A stretch of 64,000 nucleotides of DNA from Lewinellaceae bacterium (GCA_020636325.1 JACJYC010000016.1:1-64000), one strand, 5' to 3'. Numbered from the stretch's first letter, positions 25,088-33,780 are shown. Translations and numbers: made by a program. Notes: generated by a model not told the origin, from the letters alone.

Positions 25088-27496
25088 ATGCACTGGAAAC
25101 TATGGCCTGCTCTGCTCATCAGCGCACTCTTCTCGATGGCCGGCGTTGCGCAATCCTATCATCTCGAACTGCAAATTGCCGATAAGGAAACCAACGACCC
25201 GCTGCCCCTGGCCTCCGTGAAAATATTGGGCGTCAACCGGGCTGAGGCGGCGGATCTGAACGGCGTTTTCCGAAAGCTGGTCCCGGCCGGATTCTATGAA
25301 GTAACCGTCGATTACGTCGGCTACAAAGCGGAGAGCCTCCTGGTCAGGCTCAACCGGGATACCCTGATAAAGGTCGGCCTGGAAAGCGAAGCCACGGGCC
25401 TTCAAACGGTGGAAGTGGTGGGGAACAACAGCGCCGCCGCCATGTCGCAGCCGATCATGGGAATCGAGCGGCTGACCACCCAGCAATTGATGGTAGTGCC
25501 CGCTGTGCTGGGCGAAGCGGACGTGCTGAAAGGCCTGCAAATGCTGCCGGGCGTCGGGTCGGCGGGGGAGGCTTCCAACGGCATAAGCGTTCGCGGCGGC
25601 TCCCTTGATCAGAACCTGGTGCTGCTCGACAACGCGCCCATTTTTAACCCTACCCACCTCTTCGGCCTGTTTTCCATTTTTCCGCCCGACGGATTGGCCG
25701 GCGCCGATCTGTACAAAGGAAATGTACCCGCCCGGTTCGGCGGAAGGGCAGCTTCGGTGCTGGATGTGAGAATGCGCAACCCGTCGTCCAACCGGACCAC
25801 CCTGGCCGGATCGGTCGGTTTGGTGTCCAGCCGGATCAGTATGGAAACACCGGTTGTTAAGGACAAACTGCATGCCCTCGTAGCCCTCCGCGGCGGGTTC
25901 AACGACTTCTGGTTCAAGGTGGTGGAAAGGCTCAAAAATACCCGCGCCAATTTCGGGGACGCCCTGCTGAAACTGCGCTGGCGGGCCGGCGAACGGCATT
26001 CCTTATCCTTTACCGGGTTCTACAGCCGGGATATGTACCAGATCGACCTGATCAATAATTTTAACGGCGTCGTTTCCGACAAGAATATATACGAATACAA
26101 TACCCTCAACGGGACCCTGGAATCCCAATACAGCCTCAGCGATAAAACCTTCCTGCAAACCACCCTGGTCAGCGCCGATTTCAACCCGGGCATCCGCTTC
26201 CCCGAGGTCCAGTCCTCCAATGAAGTGGTTTATCGGTCCCGGCTGCACTATCTCAGCCTGGGGTCCCGGCTGTTCCACCAGGCTTCAAACGATGCGCTGA
26301 TCTCGGGCGGAATCCAGCTTAACCGTTACGATAACCGGCCCGGCGAACTGGACCCCGGGCAATCCACGGTGGTCAATCCGGTGACCTTGCCCAAGGAGAT
26401 CGCTTTTGAATTGGCGGCCTACGGCGACGGCGAGTGGTCATTGGGCGAAGACTTTTCCTTCTCGGCAGGCCTGCGGTACGCCCTGTACCTGCAAACCGGC
26501 CCGCTGGCGGTGAGGAGCTATTCCTCGGACTTACCCGACGATGACGAGGTGGTGGACGAAACCGTTTATCCGGCCGGCAAGGTCATCAAAACCTACAACG
26601 GCCTCGAACCCCGCTTGGGATTGCGTTGGAGCCCGGGCAGGAAAGTATCGCTGAAAGCCGGGTATACGGTTATGCGCCAATACCTGCAGAATATCTACAA
26701 TACCTCTACCCCGTTGCCGACCTCCCGCTGGAAAACGGCCGGCGAATACATCAAACCGCAATACAGCCGCCAGTTTTCCGCAGGGGTGTTCCTTTCGCCG
26801 GGCGCCCAATACCAGATCAGCCTTGAGACCTATTACCGGTTGACGGATAATATACTGGAATACAAACCCGGCGCCGATTTCTTCCTGAAAAAGTACGTGG
26901 AAACGGACCTGCTCCAGGGCAAGGGAAAGGCATACGGCATCGAATTCAGCCTGCAGAAGACCGGCGGGAAAAACACCGGATGGATCAATTATACCTACGC
27001 CCGGGGCTTCAACCAGGTGACGGGTGCGGATTTTGCCAGCCGGATCAATGACGGCAAGCTTTATCCCAACAATTTTGACCGGCCCCATACCCTGAATGTC
27101 ATCTACACCCTGGCAGATCAGGCCCACCACTCCCTTTCGCTGAATTTCACCCTCAGCAGCGGAAGGCCTTATACCATCCCGAACGGATACGTCGAGATCA
27201 ACAATGTCATTGTACCGCTCTTTCTGGAACGGAACAACAGCCGGATCCCCGCCTATCACCGGCTGGATCTGTCGTGGCGGATCCACAACCCCAGCCTGAA
27301 AAAGAAACGCTGGACGGCCGATTGGGTCTTTACCGTGTACAATATCTACGGCCGGAAAAATGCCTACAATATCTATTACGCCCAACGGACCGGCGGCCTG
27401 GGCTACATCTTCGGCAACAGCTCGCTGGGCTCGTACCGCTTGTCCATCTTCGGTGCGCCGATCGCGTCATTGGCCTACCAGTTCAAATTCCAGTGA
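25088..27496 (+). CDS. TonB-dependent receptor with carboxypeptidase-regulatory domain (second of the mirrored pair)
   Basis: An 802-residue outer-membrane transporter. It has a signal peptide (to about residue 20, SMAGVAQ), a carboxypeptidase-regulatory-like domain (LQIADKETNDPLPLASVKIL, about 24-115), a plug (EADVLKGLQMLPGVGSAGEA, GISVRGGSLDQNLVLLDNA, YKGNVPARFGGRAASVLDV) and a barrel ending in AYQFKFQ. It aligns along its whole length with the receptor at 17007, so the two are paralogues. It is the last gene of the 25-kb surface block; the unrelated gcvH starts about 80 bases downstream. Confidence 0.93.
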   Translation: MHWKLWPALLISALFSMAGVAQSYHLELQIADKETNDPLPLASVKILGVNRAEAADLNGVFRKLVPAGFYEVTVDYVGYKAESLLVRLNRDTLIKVGLESEATGLQTVEVVGNNSAAAMSQPIMGIERLTTQQLMVVPAVLGEADVLKGLQMLPGVGSAGEASNGISVRGGSLDQNLVLLDNAPIFNPTHLFGLFSIFPPDGLAGADLYKGNVPARFGGRAASVLDVRMRNPSSNRTTLAGSVGLVSSRISMETPVVKDKLHALVALRGGFNDFWFKVVERLKNTRANFGDALLKLRWRAGERHSLSFTGFYSRDMYQIDLINNFNGVVSDKNIYEYNTLNGTLESQYSLSDKTFLQTTLVSADFNPGIRFPEVQSSNEVVYRSRLHYLSLGSRLFHQASNDALISGGIQLNRYDNRPGELDPGQSTVVNPVTLPKEIAFELAAYGDGEWSLGEDFSFSAGLRYALYLQTGPLAVRSYSSDLPDDDEVVDETVYPAGKVIKTYNGLEPRLGLRWSPGRKVSLKAGYTVMRQYLQNIYNTSTPLPTSRWKTAGEYIKPQYSRQFSAGVFLSPGAQYQISLETYYRLTDNILEYKPGADFFLKKYVETDLLQGKGKAYGIEFSLQKTGGKNTGWINYTYARGFNQVTGADFASRINDGKLYPNNFDRPHTLNVIYTLADQAHHSLSLNFTLSSGRPYTIPNGYVEINNVIVPLFLERNNSRIPAYHRLDLSWRIHNPSLKKKRWTADWVFTVYNIYGRKNAYNIYYAQRTGGLGYIFGNSSLGSYRLSIFGAPIASLAYQFKFQ

Positions 27497-27544
27497 GCCG
27501 GATGGAAAAAAAGCGCGCATTATACCTGATTCCCAAATTTCAAT

Positions 27545-27552
27545 TATTTTTG
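27545..27552 (+). promoter_or_regulatory. -7 promoter box upstream of gcvH
   Basis: TATTTTTG at 27545-27552 fits the TAnnTTTG box and lies 27 bases before the gcvH start. No TTTG was found about 20 bases upstream. This suggests gcvH is not simply read through from the receptor operon. Confidence 0.5.
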
Positions 27553-27578
27553 GGCGCATCAACCAGAAAACGACATTT

Positions 27579-27971
27579 ATGAATATACCTGCAGATCTGA
27601 AATACACGGAAGACCACGAATGGGTCAGGGTTGAAAACGGCAATATCGCTGTTGTCGGGATCACGGATTTCGCCCAGAAAGAACTCGATGAACTGGTCTA
27701 TGTCGAAGTGGAAACGGAAGGGGAAACCCTGTCCCAGGGCGAGGAGTTCGGCACAGTGGAAGCCGTAAAAACGACTTCGGAGCTGTTTATGCCCGTATCC
27801 GGCAAGGTCATCGCCGTGAACGCCAAGCTGACTTCCGACGGGGATGACGACCCTACATTGGTCAACCGGGACCCCTACGGAGACGGTTGGATCATCAAGG
27901 TTGAAATGACAGATCCTGATGAACTTTCCGGCCTGTTGGACGCGGAAGCGTATGAAAAACTGGTCGACTGA
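27579..27971 (+). CDS. gcvH: Glycine cleavage system H protein
   Basis: Carries the lipoyl arm that shuttles the aminomethyl group between the P, T and L proteins of the glycine cleavage system; cytoplasmic. The 130-residue product has the full family length and the lipoylation motif TVEAVKTTSELFMPVSG, with Lys64 as the lipoyl lysine. Other conserved parts are YTEDHEWV at the start, GITDFAQKELDELVYVE and NRDPYGDGWIIKVE. ATG 27579 is preferred over the open frame upstream (27360), which lies inside the receptor gene in another frame. No gcvP or gcvT lies nearby, as is common in Bacteroidota. A VanZ-like gene and a TonB gene follow. Confidence 0.96.
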   Translation: MNIPADLKYTEDHEWVRVENGNIAVVGITDFAQKELDELVYVEVETEGETLSQGEEFGTVEAVKTTSELFMPVSGKVIAVNAKLTSDGDDDPTLVNRDPYGDGWIIKVEMTDPDELSGLLDAEAYEKLVD

Positions 27972-28041
27972 AAAAAAAATTAAAAAATGATGCGCCCCAC
28001 CCGCCAAACCGGCGAAGGGTTGCATCTATGAGAACAGATAA

Positions 28042-28392
28042 ATGCACAAGGCGTTTATTCCAGGGATAACCTGGGGGCTTGCCGTCCTCATCTTATCCAC
28101 CATGCCGGGAAAAAATCTGCCCAGTTTTGACCTTACAGGGGTTGATAAGCTGGAGCACGCTGTGAGTTATTGCCTGCTGGCGAGCCTGTTCCTGTGGGGG
28201 CTGCACCGAAGCGGCAATTGGTCGGTCAAAGGCCGGAATTGGATAATTGCAGCCTGCATTTCCTACGGGATTTTGATCGAAATTATCCAATACTGCTTTT
28301 TTCCCAGCAGATATTTTGAAGTTAACGACATTGTTGCTAATATTATCGGCTCAATTGGGAGTCTGTTGTTTATCAGATTTTTTAAAAAGTAA
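28042..28392 (+). CDS. VanZ-like family membrane protein
   Basis: A 116-residue integral membrane protein of the VanZ-like family. It has about four hydrophobic segments (residues 5-22, 39-55, 66-85 and 93-112) and the family landmarks KLEHAVSYCLLASLFLWGL near 35 and GILIEIIQYCFFPSRYFEVNDIVANIIG near 75-102. VanZ itself raises teicoplanin resistance, but most distant relatives like this one have no proven role, so I do not claim antibiotic resistance. It lies between gcvH and a TonB-like gene, 11 bases before the latter, so it is likely co-transcribed with it. Confidence 0.88.
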   Translation: MHKAFIPGITWGLAVLILSTMPGKNLPSFDLTGVDKLEHAVSYCLLASLFLWGLHRSGNWSVKGRNWIIAACISYGILIEIIQYCFFPSRYFEVNDIVANIIGSIGSLLFIRFFKK

Positions 28393-28403
28393 ATTTTGTC
28401 AGT

Positions 28404-29336
28404 ATGCTATTGTTTGATGTTGCCATTGGAGGCCTTCCCTTGCTGATCAGCGTGCTGGGTATTGTGATAGCGGTCTTGGCTTTGATCTTTATCACGAGAA
28501 CCCTCCTCGCCAAGCAAACGGACAAAAGCCTTTCCGAGGGCGTCGGCAGTGAATCCGGCCATACGTCACACGCAGGTCGCGCCAAGTATCCGGAAGCGGA
28601 CGTGTTCCGCCTGAGCGGATCCTTCTTCGGCCTGGGTATGGCGCTTGCGCTGGGCTTATCGGTACTGGCATTCGGCTGGACGCAATACGAGAAACAAATT
28701 GATGTGTCCAAATACCTGGATACCCTTGACGACGAGATCGAGGTTGAGGATATTCCAAGGACGGCCGAACCGCCTCCACCGCCTCCGCCTCCGCCGCCCC
28801 CCATCATCCAGGAAGTCCCTGAAGAAGAAATCCTGGAAGAGGAACAACCCAAATTTGTGGACCAGAGTGTGGATGAAACCACTGTGGTAGAACAGGTGAA
28901 GCCGACACCCGGCCCGCCGCCTCCGCCTCCGCCGCCTCCGCCCCCGCCACCCGAGCCCAAGGTCGAAGAGATCTTCAAAGTGGTGGAAGAAATGCCTCGC
29001 TTCCCGGGTTGTGAAGATGCCGGCGGATCGGCCGCAGAGAAAAAACAATGCGCCGACAAGAAAATGCTGGAGTTCATCTACAAGAACATCAAATATCCGG
29101 CCATCGCCAGGGAAAACGGCGTGGAAGGCAACGTGGTCATCACCTTCGTCGTTGAAAGAGACGGCAAAGTGACCGACGCCCAGGTCCTCCGCGATATCGG
29201 CGCCCAGTGCGGTCAGGAAGCCCTTCGGGTGGTAAACCTGATGAACGAACAAGGCATCAAGTGGATTCCAGGCAAACAAAGGGGCCGCCCCGTGCGCGTC
29301 CAGTTCAACCTGCCGGTCCGCTTCAAACTTGAGTAG
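28404..29336 (+). CDS. TonB-family energy transducer with an extra N-terminal membrane segment
   Basis: A 310-residue TonB homologue that would couple the inner-membrane proton-motive force to outer-membrane receptors. The C-terminal TonB domain is clear (IKYPAIARENGVEGNVVITF, VLRDIGAQCGQEALRVV, NLPVRF, about 215-310). It is preceded by two polyproline runs of 12-16 prolines (about 122-133 and 172-187) separated by an acidic linker. Unusually there are two hydrophobic N-terminal segments: one at 9-33 and the TonB-like anchor at 71-91 (FGLGMALALGLSVLAFGW), where the usual form has only the latter. No exbB or exbD is adjacent. It could serve the receptors upstream, but TonBs often act at a distance. 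Confidence 0.9.
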   Translation: MLLFDVAIGGLPLLISVLGIVIAVLALIFITRTLLAKQTDKSLSEGVGSESGHTSHAGRAKYPEADVFRLSGSFFGLGMALALGLSVLAFGWTQYEKQIDVSKYLDTLDDEIEVEDIPRTAEPPPPPPPPPPPIIQEVPEEEILEEEQPKFVDQSVDETTVVEQVKPTPGPPPPPPPPPPPPPEPKVEEIFKVVEEMPRFPGCEDAGGSAAEKKQCADKKMLEFIYKNIKYPAIARENGVEGNVVITFVVERDGKVTDAQVLRDIGAQCGQEALRVVNLMNEQGIKWIPGKQRGRPVRVQFNLPVRFKLE

Positions 29337-29393
29337 TACTGTTTTAATAATATCATTGCGGTTTGCCCGGTTCGGGCCGGCTGTGATGACGTC

Positions 29394-29438
29394 GCTTGGG
29401 TCGCTTCCGGTCATTCCGGAGCGACCCAAGCCGTTTTA
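29394..29438 (+). terminator. Strong terminator after the TonB gene
   Basis: A near-perfect hairpin of about 16 bp with one bulged T (29394-29410 with 29416-29431), a 5-base TCATT loop, then CGTTTTATT. It ends the gcvH–VanZ–TonB transcript 58 bases after the TonB stop. Confidence 0.85.
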
Positions 29439-29553
29439 TTCGGAATGCTTTCCCCGAGAAGCAACTTTTGCCGGTCAAACTCGTTTTTATTCCATGGATT
29501 GTTTGCCTCTCCGCAGGTGATTTGTTCTTTCTGTCTTATCGAATGGTGTTACA

Positions 29554-31404
29554 ATGAGAAATGTTATTCCACGCCTACTGAAAAAAGGCTCCGCCGGCCG
29601 GTTGGGCCGGATGCTCGCCACTTTGGTGTTTTTTACGGTCGCCGTTTCGGCTTTCGGGCAGGACGCCCGGCTGGCCCAGCAATATTTCCAGAACGGCGAA
29701 TACGAAAAAGCAGCCGTGCTTTTTGAAAAGCTGTTTGACCAGAACAACAAGAATCCCTATTTCTTCGACCGCTATGTGGATTGCCTCCTGGCCCTGGAAG
29801 ATTACGACAAGGCGGAAGTCGCCATCAAAAAGCAGCTGAAACGCGAGCCGCAAAACGTCAACCTGTACGTTTCCTACGGCAAATTGCTCGAAAGGCAGTA
29901 CAAGGATGAAGAAGCCCAGGCCCAATACCAATTGGCGGTGGATAACCTGCCGGCCAACCAATACGAGATAACCCGCCTGGCCAATACCTTCATGTCGGCC
30001 ACGAAATACGAACTGGCCATACAGGTGTTTGAAAAAGGCGCCGAACTGCTCCGCGATCCCCAGATCTTTTCCTACAACCTGGGCGATCTGTACCGCCGCA
30101 AAGGCGATACTCCGAAGATGGTGGAAAATTACCTGAACAGCCTCGATGCCATGCCCGAAAGGCTGGAAAGCATGAAAGTCCTCTTTCAACGATTCCTCCT
30201 GCCGGAAGAATACCGCGAGCTGCAGACGCAATTGTACGCCCGCATCCAGAAGAATGACAAAGCCATCTATTACAACGAGATGCTGACCTGGGTTTTTATC
30301 CAGCAAAAGGACTATAAAAACGCCCTCAGGCAGGTGAAAGCGCTCGACAAACGCCTGGACGAGAACGGCGGCCGGATCTTCAACCTGGGCGATATTGCCG
30401 CCACTGACGGCGCGTACGACTCCGCCATCGAAGCCTTTGATTACGTGGTGGAGCAAAAAGGGCCTACCTCCAGCTTCTACATCGATGCCAAACGGGAAAG
30501 CCTTCGCTGCCGCCGGCTGCGGCTCACAGAAGGATACGATTATACCCGCGACGACCTCCTGCAACTGGAAGGCCTGTACGAGGGATTCCTCAGTGAGTTC
30601 GGCCGCTCCAAAGCTACGGCTACCATCATCCTCGAACTGGCTGAGCTGGAAGCCCTCTACCTCAATAACCTCGACAAGGCCATCACCCTGCTCGATGAGA
30701 TGATCCGCTTCCCCAATGTGGAACGCAATACCCTGGCGCTCGGCAAGATCAACCTGGCCGATTACTACCTGATGAGGGGCGAAAGATGGGAGGCCACCCT
30801 GTTGTATTCCCAGGTAGACAAGGCTTTCAAAGAAGACATACTCGGGCATGAAGCCCGGTTCCGGAACGCCAAACTCTCCTATTACAACGGCGATTTCCAG
30901 TGGGCACAGTCTCAATTTGACGTGCTGAAAGCCTCAACCTCCAAACTCATCGCCAACGACGCGCTCGACCTTTCCGTGTTCATCATGGACAACCTCGGCC
31001 TGGATTCAACCGCTACCGCCCTGGAAATGTATGCCAAGTCGGAACTGCTCGTTTTCCAGAACCGGTTCGATGAAGCCTTTGCCAAGCTGGACAGCCTCCT
31101 GGCCATGTTCCCCGAACACAGCCTCGATGACGACGTGCTGTACCTCAAAGCCAAAATCTTCGTCAAACAGCGCCAATACGACAAGGCTGCCGAAAACTAC
31201 CAAACCATCATCGATAAATACAAGGACGGCATTCGGGCCGATAACGCCCTGTACGAGTTGGCTCAACTCTACGAACACCAGCTCAACGACGTGGAAAAGG
31301 CCAAGACCTTGTACGAAACCCTGTTCATCGATTTCTCCGGCAGTACCTTTGCCGTGGAAGCCCGAAAGCGATACCGGGTTTTGCGGGGCGACAAAGTACA
31401 GTAG
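29554..31404 (+). CDS. Secreted tetratricopeptide repeat (TPR) protein
   Basis: A 616-residue protein with an N-terminal export signal (MLATLVFFTVAVSAFGQ, following a basic stretch that includes KKGSAGRLGR) and then TPR helical hairpins along its whole length. Examples are RLAQQYFQNGEYEKAAVLFEKL near residue 45, LALEDYDKAEVAIKKQL near 80, and AENYQTIIDKYKDGIRADNALYELAQL near 545. TPR proteins of this kind are periplasmic or surface-associated scaffolds; some serve the type IX secretion or gliding machinery, but no specific match is visible. It stands alone between the terminator at 29394 and the rhodanese promoter. Confidence 0.88.
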   Translation: MRNVIPRLLKKGSAGRLGRMLATLVFFTVAVSAFGQDARLAQQYFQNGEYEKAAVLFEKLFDQNNKNPYFFDRYVDCLLALEDYDKAEVAIKKQLKREPQNVNLYVSYGKLLERQYKDEEAQAQYQLAVDNLPANQYEITRLANTFMSATKYELAIQVFEKGAELLRDPQIFSYNLGDLYRRKGDTPKMVENYLNSLDAMPERLESMKVLFQRFLLPEEYRELQTQLYARIQKNDKAIYYNEMLTWVFIQQKDYKNALRQVKALDKRLDENGGRIFNLGDIAATDGAYDSAIEAFDYVVEQKGPTSSFYIDAKRESLRCRRLRLTEGYDYTRDDLLQLEGLYEGFLSEFGRSKATATIILELAELEALYLNNLDKAITLLDEMIRFPNVERNTLALGKINLADYYLMRGERWEATLLYSQVDKAFKEDILGHEARFRNAKLSYYNGDFQWAQSQFDVLKASTSKLIANDALDLSVFIMDNLGLDSTATALEMYAKSELLVFQNRFDEAFAKLDSLLAMFPEHSLDDDVLYLKAKIFVKQRQYDKAAENYQTIIDKYKDGIRADNALYELAQLYEHQLNDVEKAKTLYETLFIDFSGSTFAVEARKRYRVLRGDKVQ

Positions 31405-31444
31405 AAGCGCGGCGGGGCAGGTGCAAAATTGAGCGGTGGTTTGC

Positions 31445-31452
31445 TATCTTTG
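31445..31452 (+). promoter_or_regulatory. -7 promoter box for the sulfurtransferase gene
   Basis: TATCTTTG fits the TAnnTTTG box and lies 23 bases before the start codon at 31476. The same octamer TATCTTTG occurs at a similar position upstream of the genes at 44366, 51566 and 60080. No matching TTTG lies about 20 bases further up. Confidence 0.65.
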
Positions 31453-31475
31453 CCCAAACCGTCAATCTTACCTTC

Positions 31476-32339
31476 ATGTCAAAGTTCACCACCCTTGTCA
31501 AGCCGGAAGAGCTTGCCGCGCATCTCAATGATCCGGATTGGGTTATTGTCGATTGCCGTCACGACCTCGCTGATACAGAGGCGGGCGCACGCGCTTATGC
31601 CGGCAGCCATGTTCCGGGCGCCCGGTTCGCTCATCTGGATAAAGATCTCTCCGGCCCCGTGGTTCCGGGAAAAACAGGGCGTCACCCTTTACCGGAAATC
31701 GATCAGGTCATTGACCGCTTTTCCAGGTGGGGAATTGACAGCCGTACCCAGGTGGTGGCTTACGACGACAAGGGCGGCGGCATTGCTGCACGGTTGTGGT
31801 GGATGTTGCGCTGGTTGGGGCACCCGGCCGTTGCGGTACTCGACGGCGGCTGGCAAGCCTGGCAAAGCGGCGGATTTCCGGTGACGGATACCCCGCCAGC
31901 CGTTCAACAGCGGACGTTCATACCTCGCCTCCAGCCTGGGTGGACAGCAGATGCAAATGAGGTCGAATCCCTCCTGCGGGACCCCGCATACCTGGTAGTT
32001 GATTCCAGAACCCCCGAGCGTTACAGCGGAGCCGTTGAAACCATCGATCCCGTAGCCGGGCATATCCCCGGAGCAGCCAATTTCCCGTTCCCTTCCAACC
32101 TGGAAAACGGCCGCTTCAAATCCCCGGAGGCCCTCAAAGCCCAATTCGAGGCCCTTGCCGACGGCAAACCGGCCCGAAACACGGTGTTTTACTGCGGCTC
32201 CGGAGTAACCGCCTGCCATAACATCCTGGCCTGGGCCCACGCCGGTCTGGGCGATGCACGCCTCTATCCGGGCTCCTGGAGCGATTGGATCACGGACGCC
32301 GGACGCCCTGTTGCCAACGGGGAGGATTCAATGATTTGA
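31476..32339 (+). CDS. Sulfurtransferase, tandem rhodanese domains
   Basis: A 287-residue two-domain rhodanese of the thiosulfate/3-mercaptopyruvate sulfurtransferase type, cytoplasmic. The N-terminal rhodanese domain (about 1-130) is non-catalytic: the active-site Cys position is replaced within VVAYDDKGGGIAARLWW. The C-terminal domain (about 150-285) carries the catalytic loop CGSGVTA with Cys240 at the start. CGSGVTA is the loop form characteristic of mercaptopyruvate sulfurtransferases (SseA-like) rather than classical thiosulfate rhodaneses, though the substrate cannot be proven from it. It is followed after 55 bases by a FAD oxidoreductase. Confidence 0.93.
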   Translation: MSKFTTLVKPEELAAHLNDPDWVIVDCRHDLADTEAGARAYAGSHVPGARFAHLDKDLSGPVVPGKTGRHPLPEIDQVIDRFSRWGIDSRTQVVAYDDKGGGIAARLWWMLRWLGHPAVAVLDGGWQAWQSGGFPVTDTPPAVQQRTFIPRLQPGWTADANEVESLLRDPAYLVVDSRTPERYSGAVETIDPVAGHIPGAANFPFPSNLENGRFKSPEALKAQFEALADGKPARNTVFYCGSGVTACHNILAWAHAGLGDARLYPGSWSDWITDAGRPVANGEDSMI

Positions 32340-32350
32340 AAATTCGAACA

Positions 32351-32390
32351 ATTCCTCGATTCCTCGATTCCTCAATTCCTCAATTCCTCA
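32351..32390. repeat. Octamer array, ATTCCTCG/A, before the oxidoreductase start
   Basis: Five contiguous octamers (two ATTCCTCG then three ATTCCTCA) fill the gap between the sulfurtransferase and oxidoreductase genes and end 4 bases before the ATG. The reverse complement of the same unit forms the array at 42782-42837. Confidence 0.9.
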
Positions 32391-32394
32391 ACCT

Positions 32395-33549
32395 ATGCCC
32401 TCCCCAAGCTACTGGGAACGCGAAACCTTCTTCAAAGACCTCGATGTCGTCATTCTGGGCAGCGGTATTGTGGGCCTGAGTGCGGCCATCCGGTTGAAGG
32501 AGTTGGAACCCAGGCTCAACGTGACAGTCGTAGAACGCGGCGCCCTTCCGCTAGGCGCCAGCACCCGCAACGCCGGTTTTGCCTGCTTCGGCAGCGCCTC
32601 CGAATTGCTCGATGACCTGGAAACGCAACCTGAAGCCGCTGTTTTTGAACTGGTGGAACGGCGGTTCCGCGGGTTGGAAAACCTGAAAAGGTTGTTGGGG
32701 GCCGGGAAGATCCGGTACGAACACCTGGGCGGGTACGAACTGTTTCGCACCGGAGAAAAAGCCAGGTTTGAGGCCTGCGCGGGCGCGTTAAGCCGCTTTA
32801 ATGCGCAGTTGAAGGGCATCACGGGCCTTTCCGAAACTTATCAAATATTGGACCCGGCCGACACCGGATTCGGGTTCGCCGATGTTCGCGGGGTGATCTT
32901 CAACCGGGGCGAAGGCCAATTGCATACCGGCAGGATGGTCGACGCGCTGCTGGAAAAGGCGCGCGCTGCCGGCGTCCGGGTGATTACCGGCCTCTTGATT
33001 CAGGCTTTCCATGCCGGACCGGACCGGATCACCTTCGAAACGGCCGACGGCTGGACCTTCGAATCCCGCATGATGCTCCTGGCCGCCAACGGGTTTGCCG
33101 CCCGGCTGATGCCTGAGTTGGCCGTTCGGCCCGCCCGCAATCAGGTGTTGGTCACAAAGCCGGTACCCGGGCTGAAGTTCAAGGGCAGTTTCCATTACGA
33201 TCGCGGCTATTACTATTTTCGGGACATTGACGGGCGCGTATTGTTGGGCGGCGGTCGCTGCCTGGATATCGAAGGCGAAACCACCGACCAATTCGGCACC
33301 ACCGACCGCATCAGCAACGCGCTGACAGGTCTTCTTCAGGAAATGATCCTGCCCGGCACCCCATTTGAAATTGACACCTGGTGGAGCGGCATCATGGGGA
33401 TGGGAGATGAAAAGAAACCGATCATCCGGAAACTGGCGCCCAACCTGGCGGCGGCGGTCCGCTTCGGCGGCATGGGCGTGGCGATCGGGACGTTGGCAGG
33501 GGCGGAAGCGGCGGAGATGTTGCTGGATGCTGCCATTAGTCCTCTTTAA
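32395..33549 (+). CDS. FAD-dependent amino acid oxidase-like oxidoreductase (DAO family)
   Basis: A 384-residue flavoprotein of the DAO (D-amino acid oxidase/glycine oxidase-like) family. It has an N-terminal Rossmann dinucleotide-binding motif GSGIVGLSAA (about 22-31), an acidic strand end VTVVERG, and the second FAD motif near the C-terminus (RFGGMGVAIGTLAGAEAAE, about 358-376). No cleavable signal peptide, so it is cytoplasmic. Substrate is not deducible; DAO relatives oxidise amino acids or similar amines. The array at 32351-32390 runs up to its start codon. It is probably co-transcribed with the sulfurtransferase. Confidence 0.9.
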   Translation: MPSPSYWERETFFKDLDVVILGSGIVGLSAAIRLKELEPRLNVTVVERGALPLGASTRNAGFACFGSASELLDDLETQPEAAVFELVERRFRGLENLKRLLGAGKIRYEHLGGYELFRTGEKARFEACAGALSRFNAQLKGITGLSETYQILDPADTGFGFADVRGVIFNRGEGQLHTGRMVDALLEKARAAGVRVITGLLIQAFHAGPDRITFETADGWTFESRMMLLAANGFAARLMPELAVRPARNQVLVTKPVPGLKFKGSFHYDRGYYYFRDIDGRVLLGGGRCLDIEGETTDQFGTTDRISNALTGLLQEMILPGTPFEIDTWWSGIMGMGDEKKPIIRKLAPNLAAAVRFGGMGVAIGTLAGAEAAEMLLDAAISPL

Positions 33550-33780
33550 CCTTGACACGGCCCTCGCGGTCGCCGCCAATTGCCGTTCGCCAGAGGTTTC
33601 GCCTCGCCGCGGATACCGCGTGATCCGGCATTTGCCGACACAGATGTTGCCGGTTGGAAAGCGATCACATACCGGCCCTACAGGCCGGAGACGTAAAAAT
33701 GCAACCGGGATGCTACCGACATGGCGGACCTAATGGCCCGCAGCCATTAAGCACGGGCTCATTGATAGCAACGCTGCTGC
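33550..33780. other. Intergenic segment rich in short GC-rich hairpins
   Basis: No gene is evident in this segment. It holds several short perfect inverted repeats: GAGG/CCTC at 33593-33605, CGCGG/CCGCG at 33608-33620 and CCGGCC/GGCCGG at 33672-33688. Its base content is GC-rich, unlike the A/T-rich leaders elsewhere, and it could be a decayed dispersed intergenic element. I see no promoter in it that clearly matches the -7 consensus. Confidence 0.4.

Noticed and set aside
28382..29077. Minus-strand open frame with long polyglycine runs
   Set aside because: It is the antisense of the TonB proline-rich runs (CCG/CCT read backwards as Gly).
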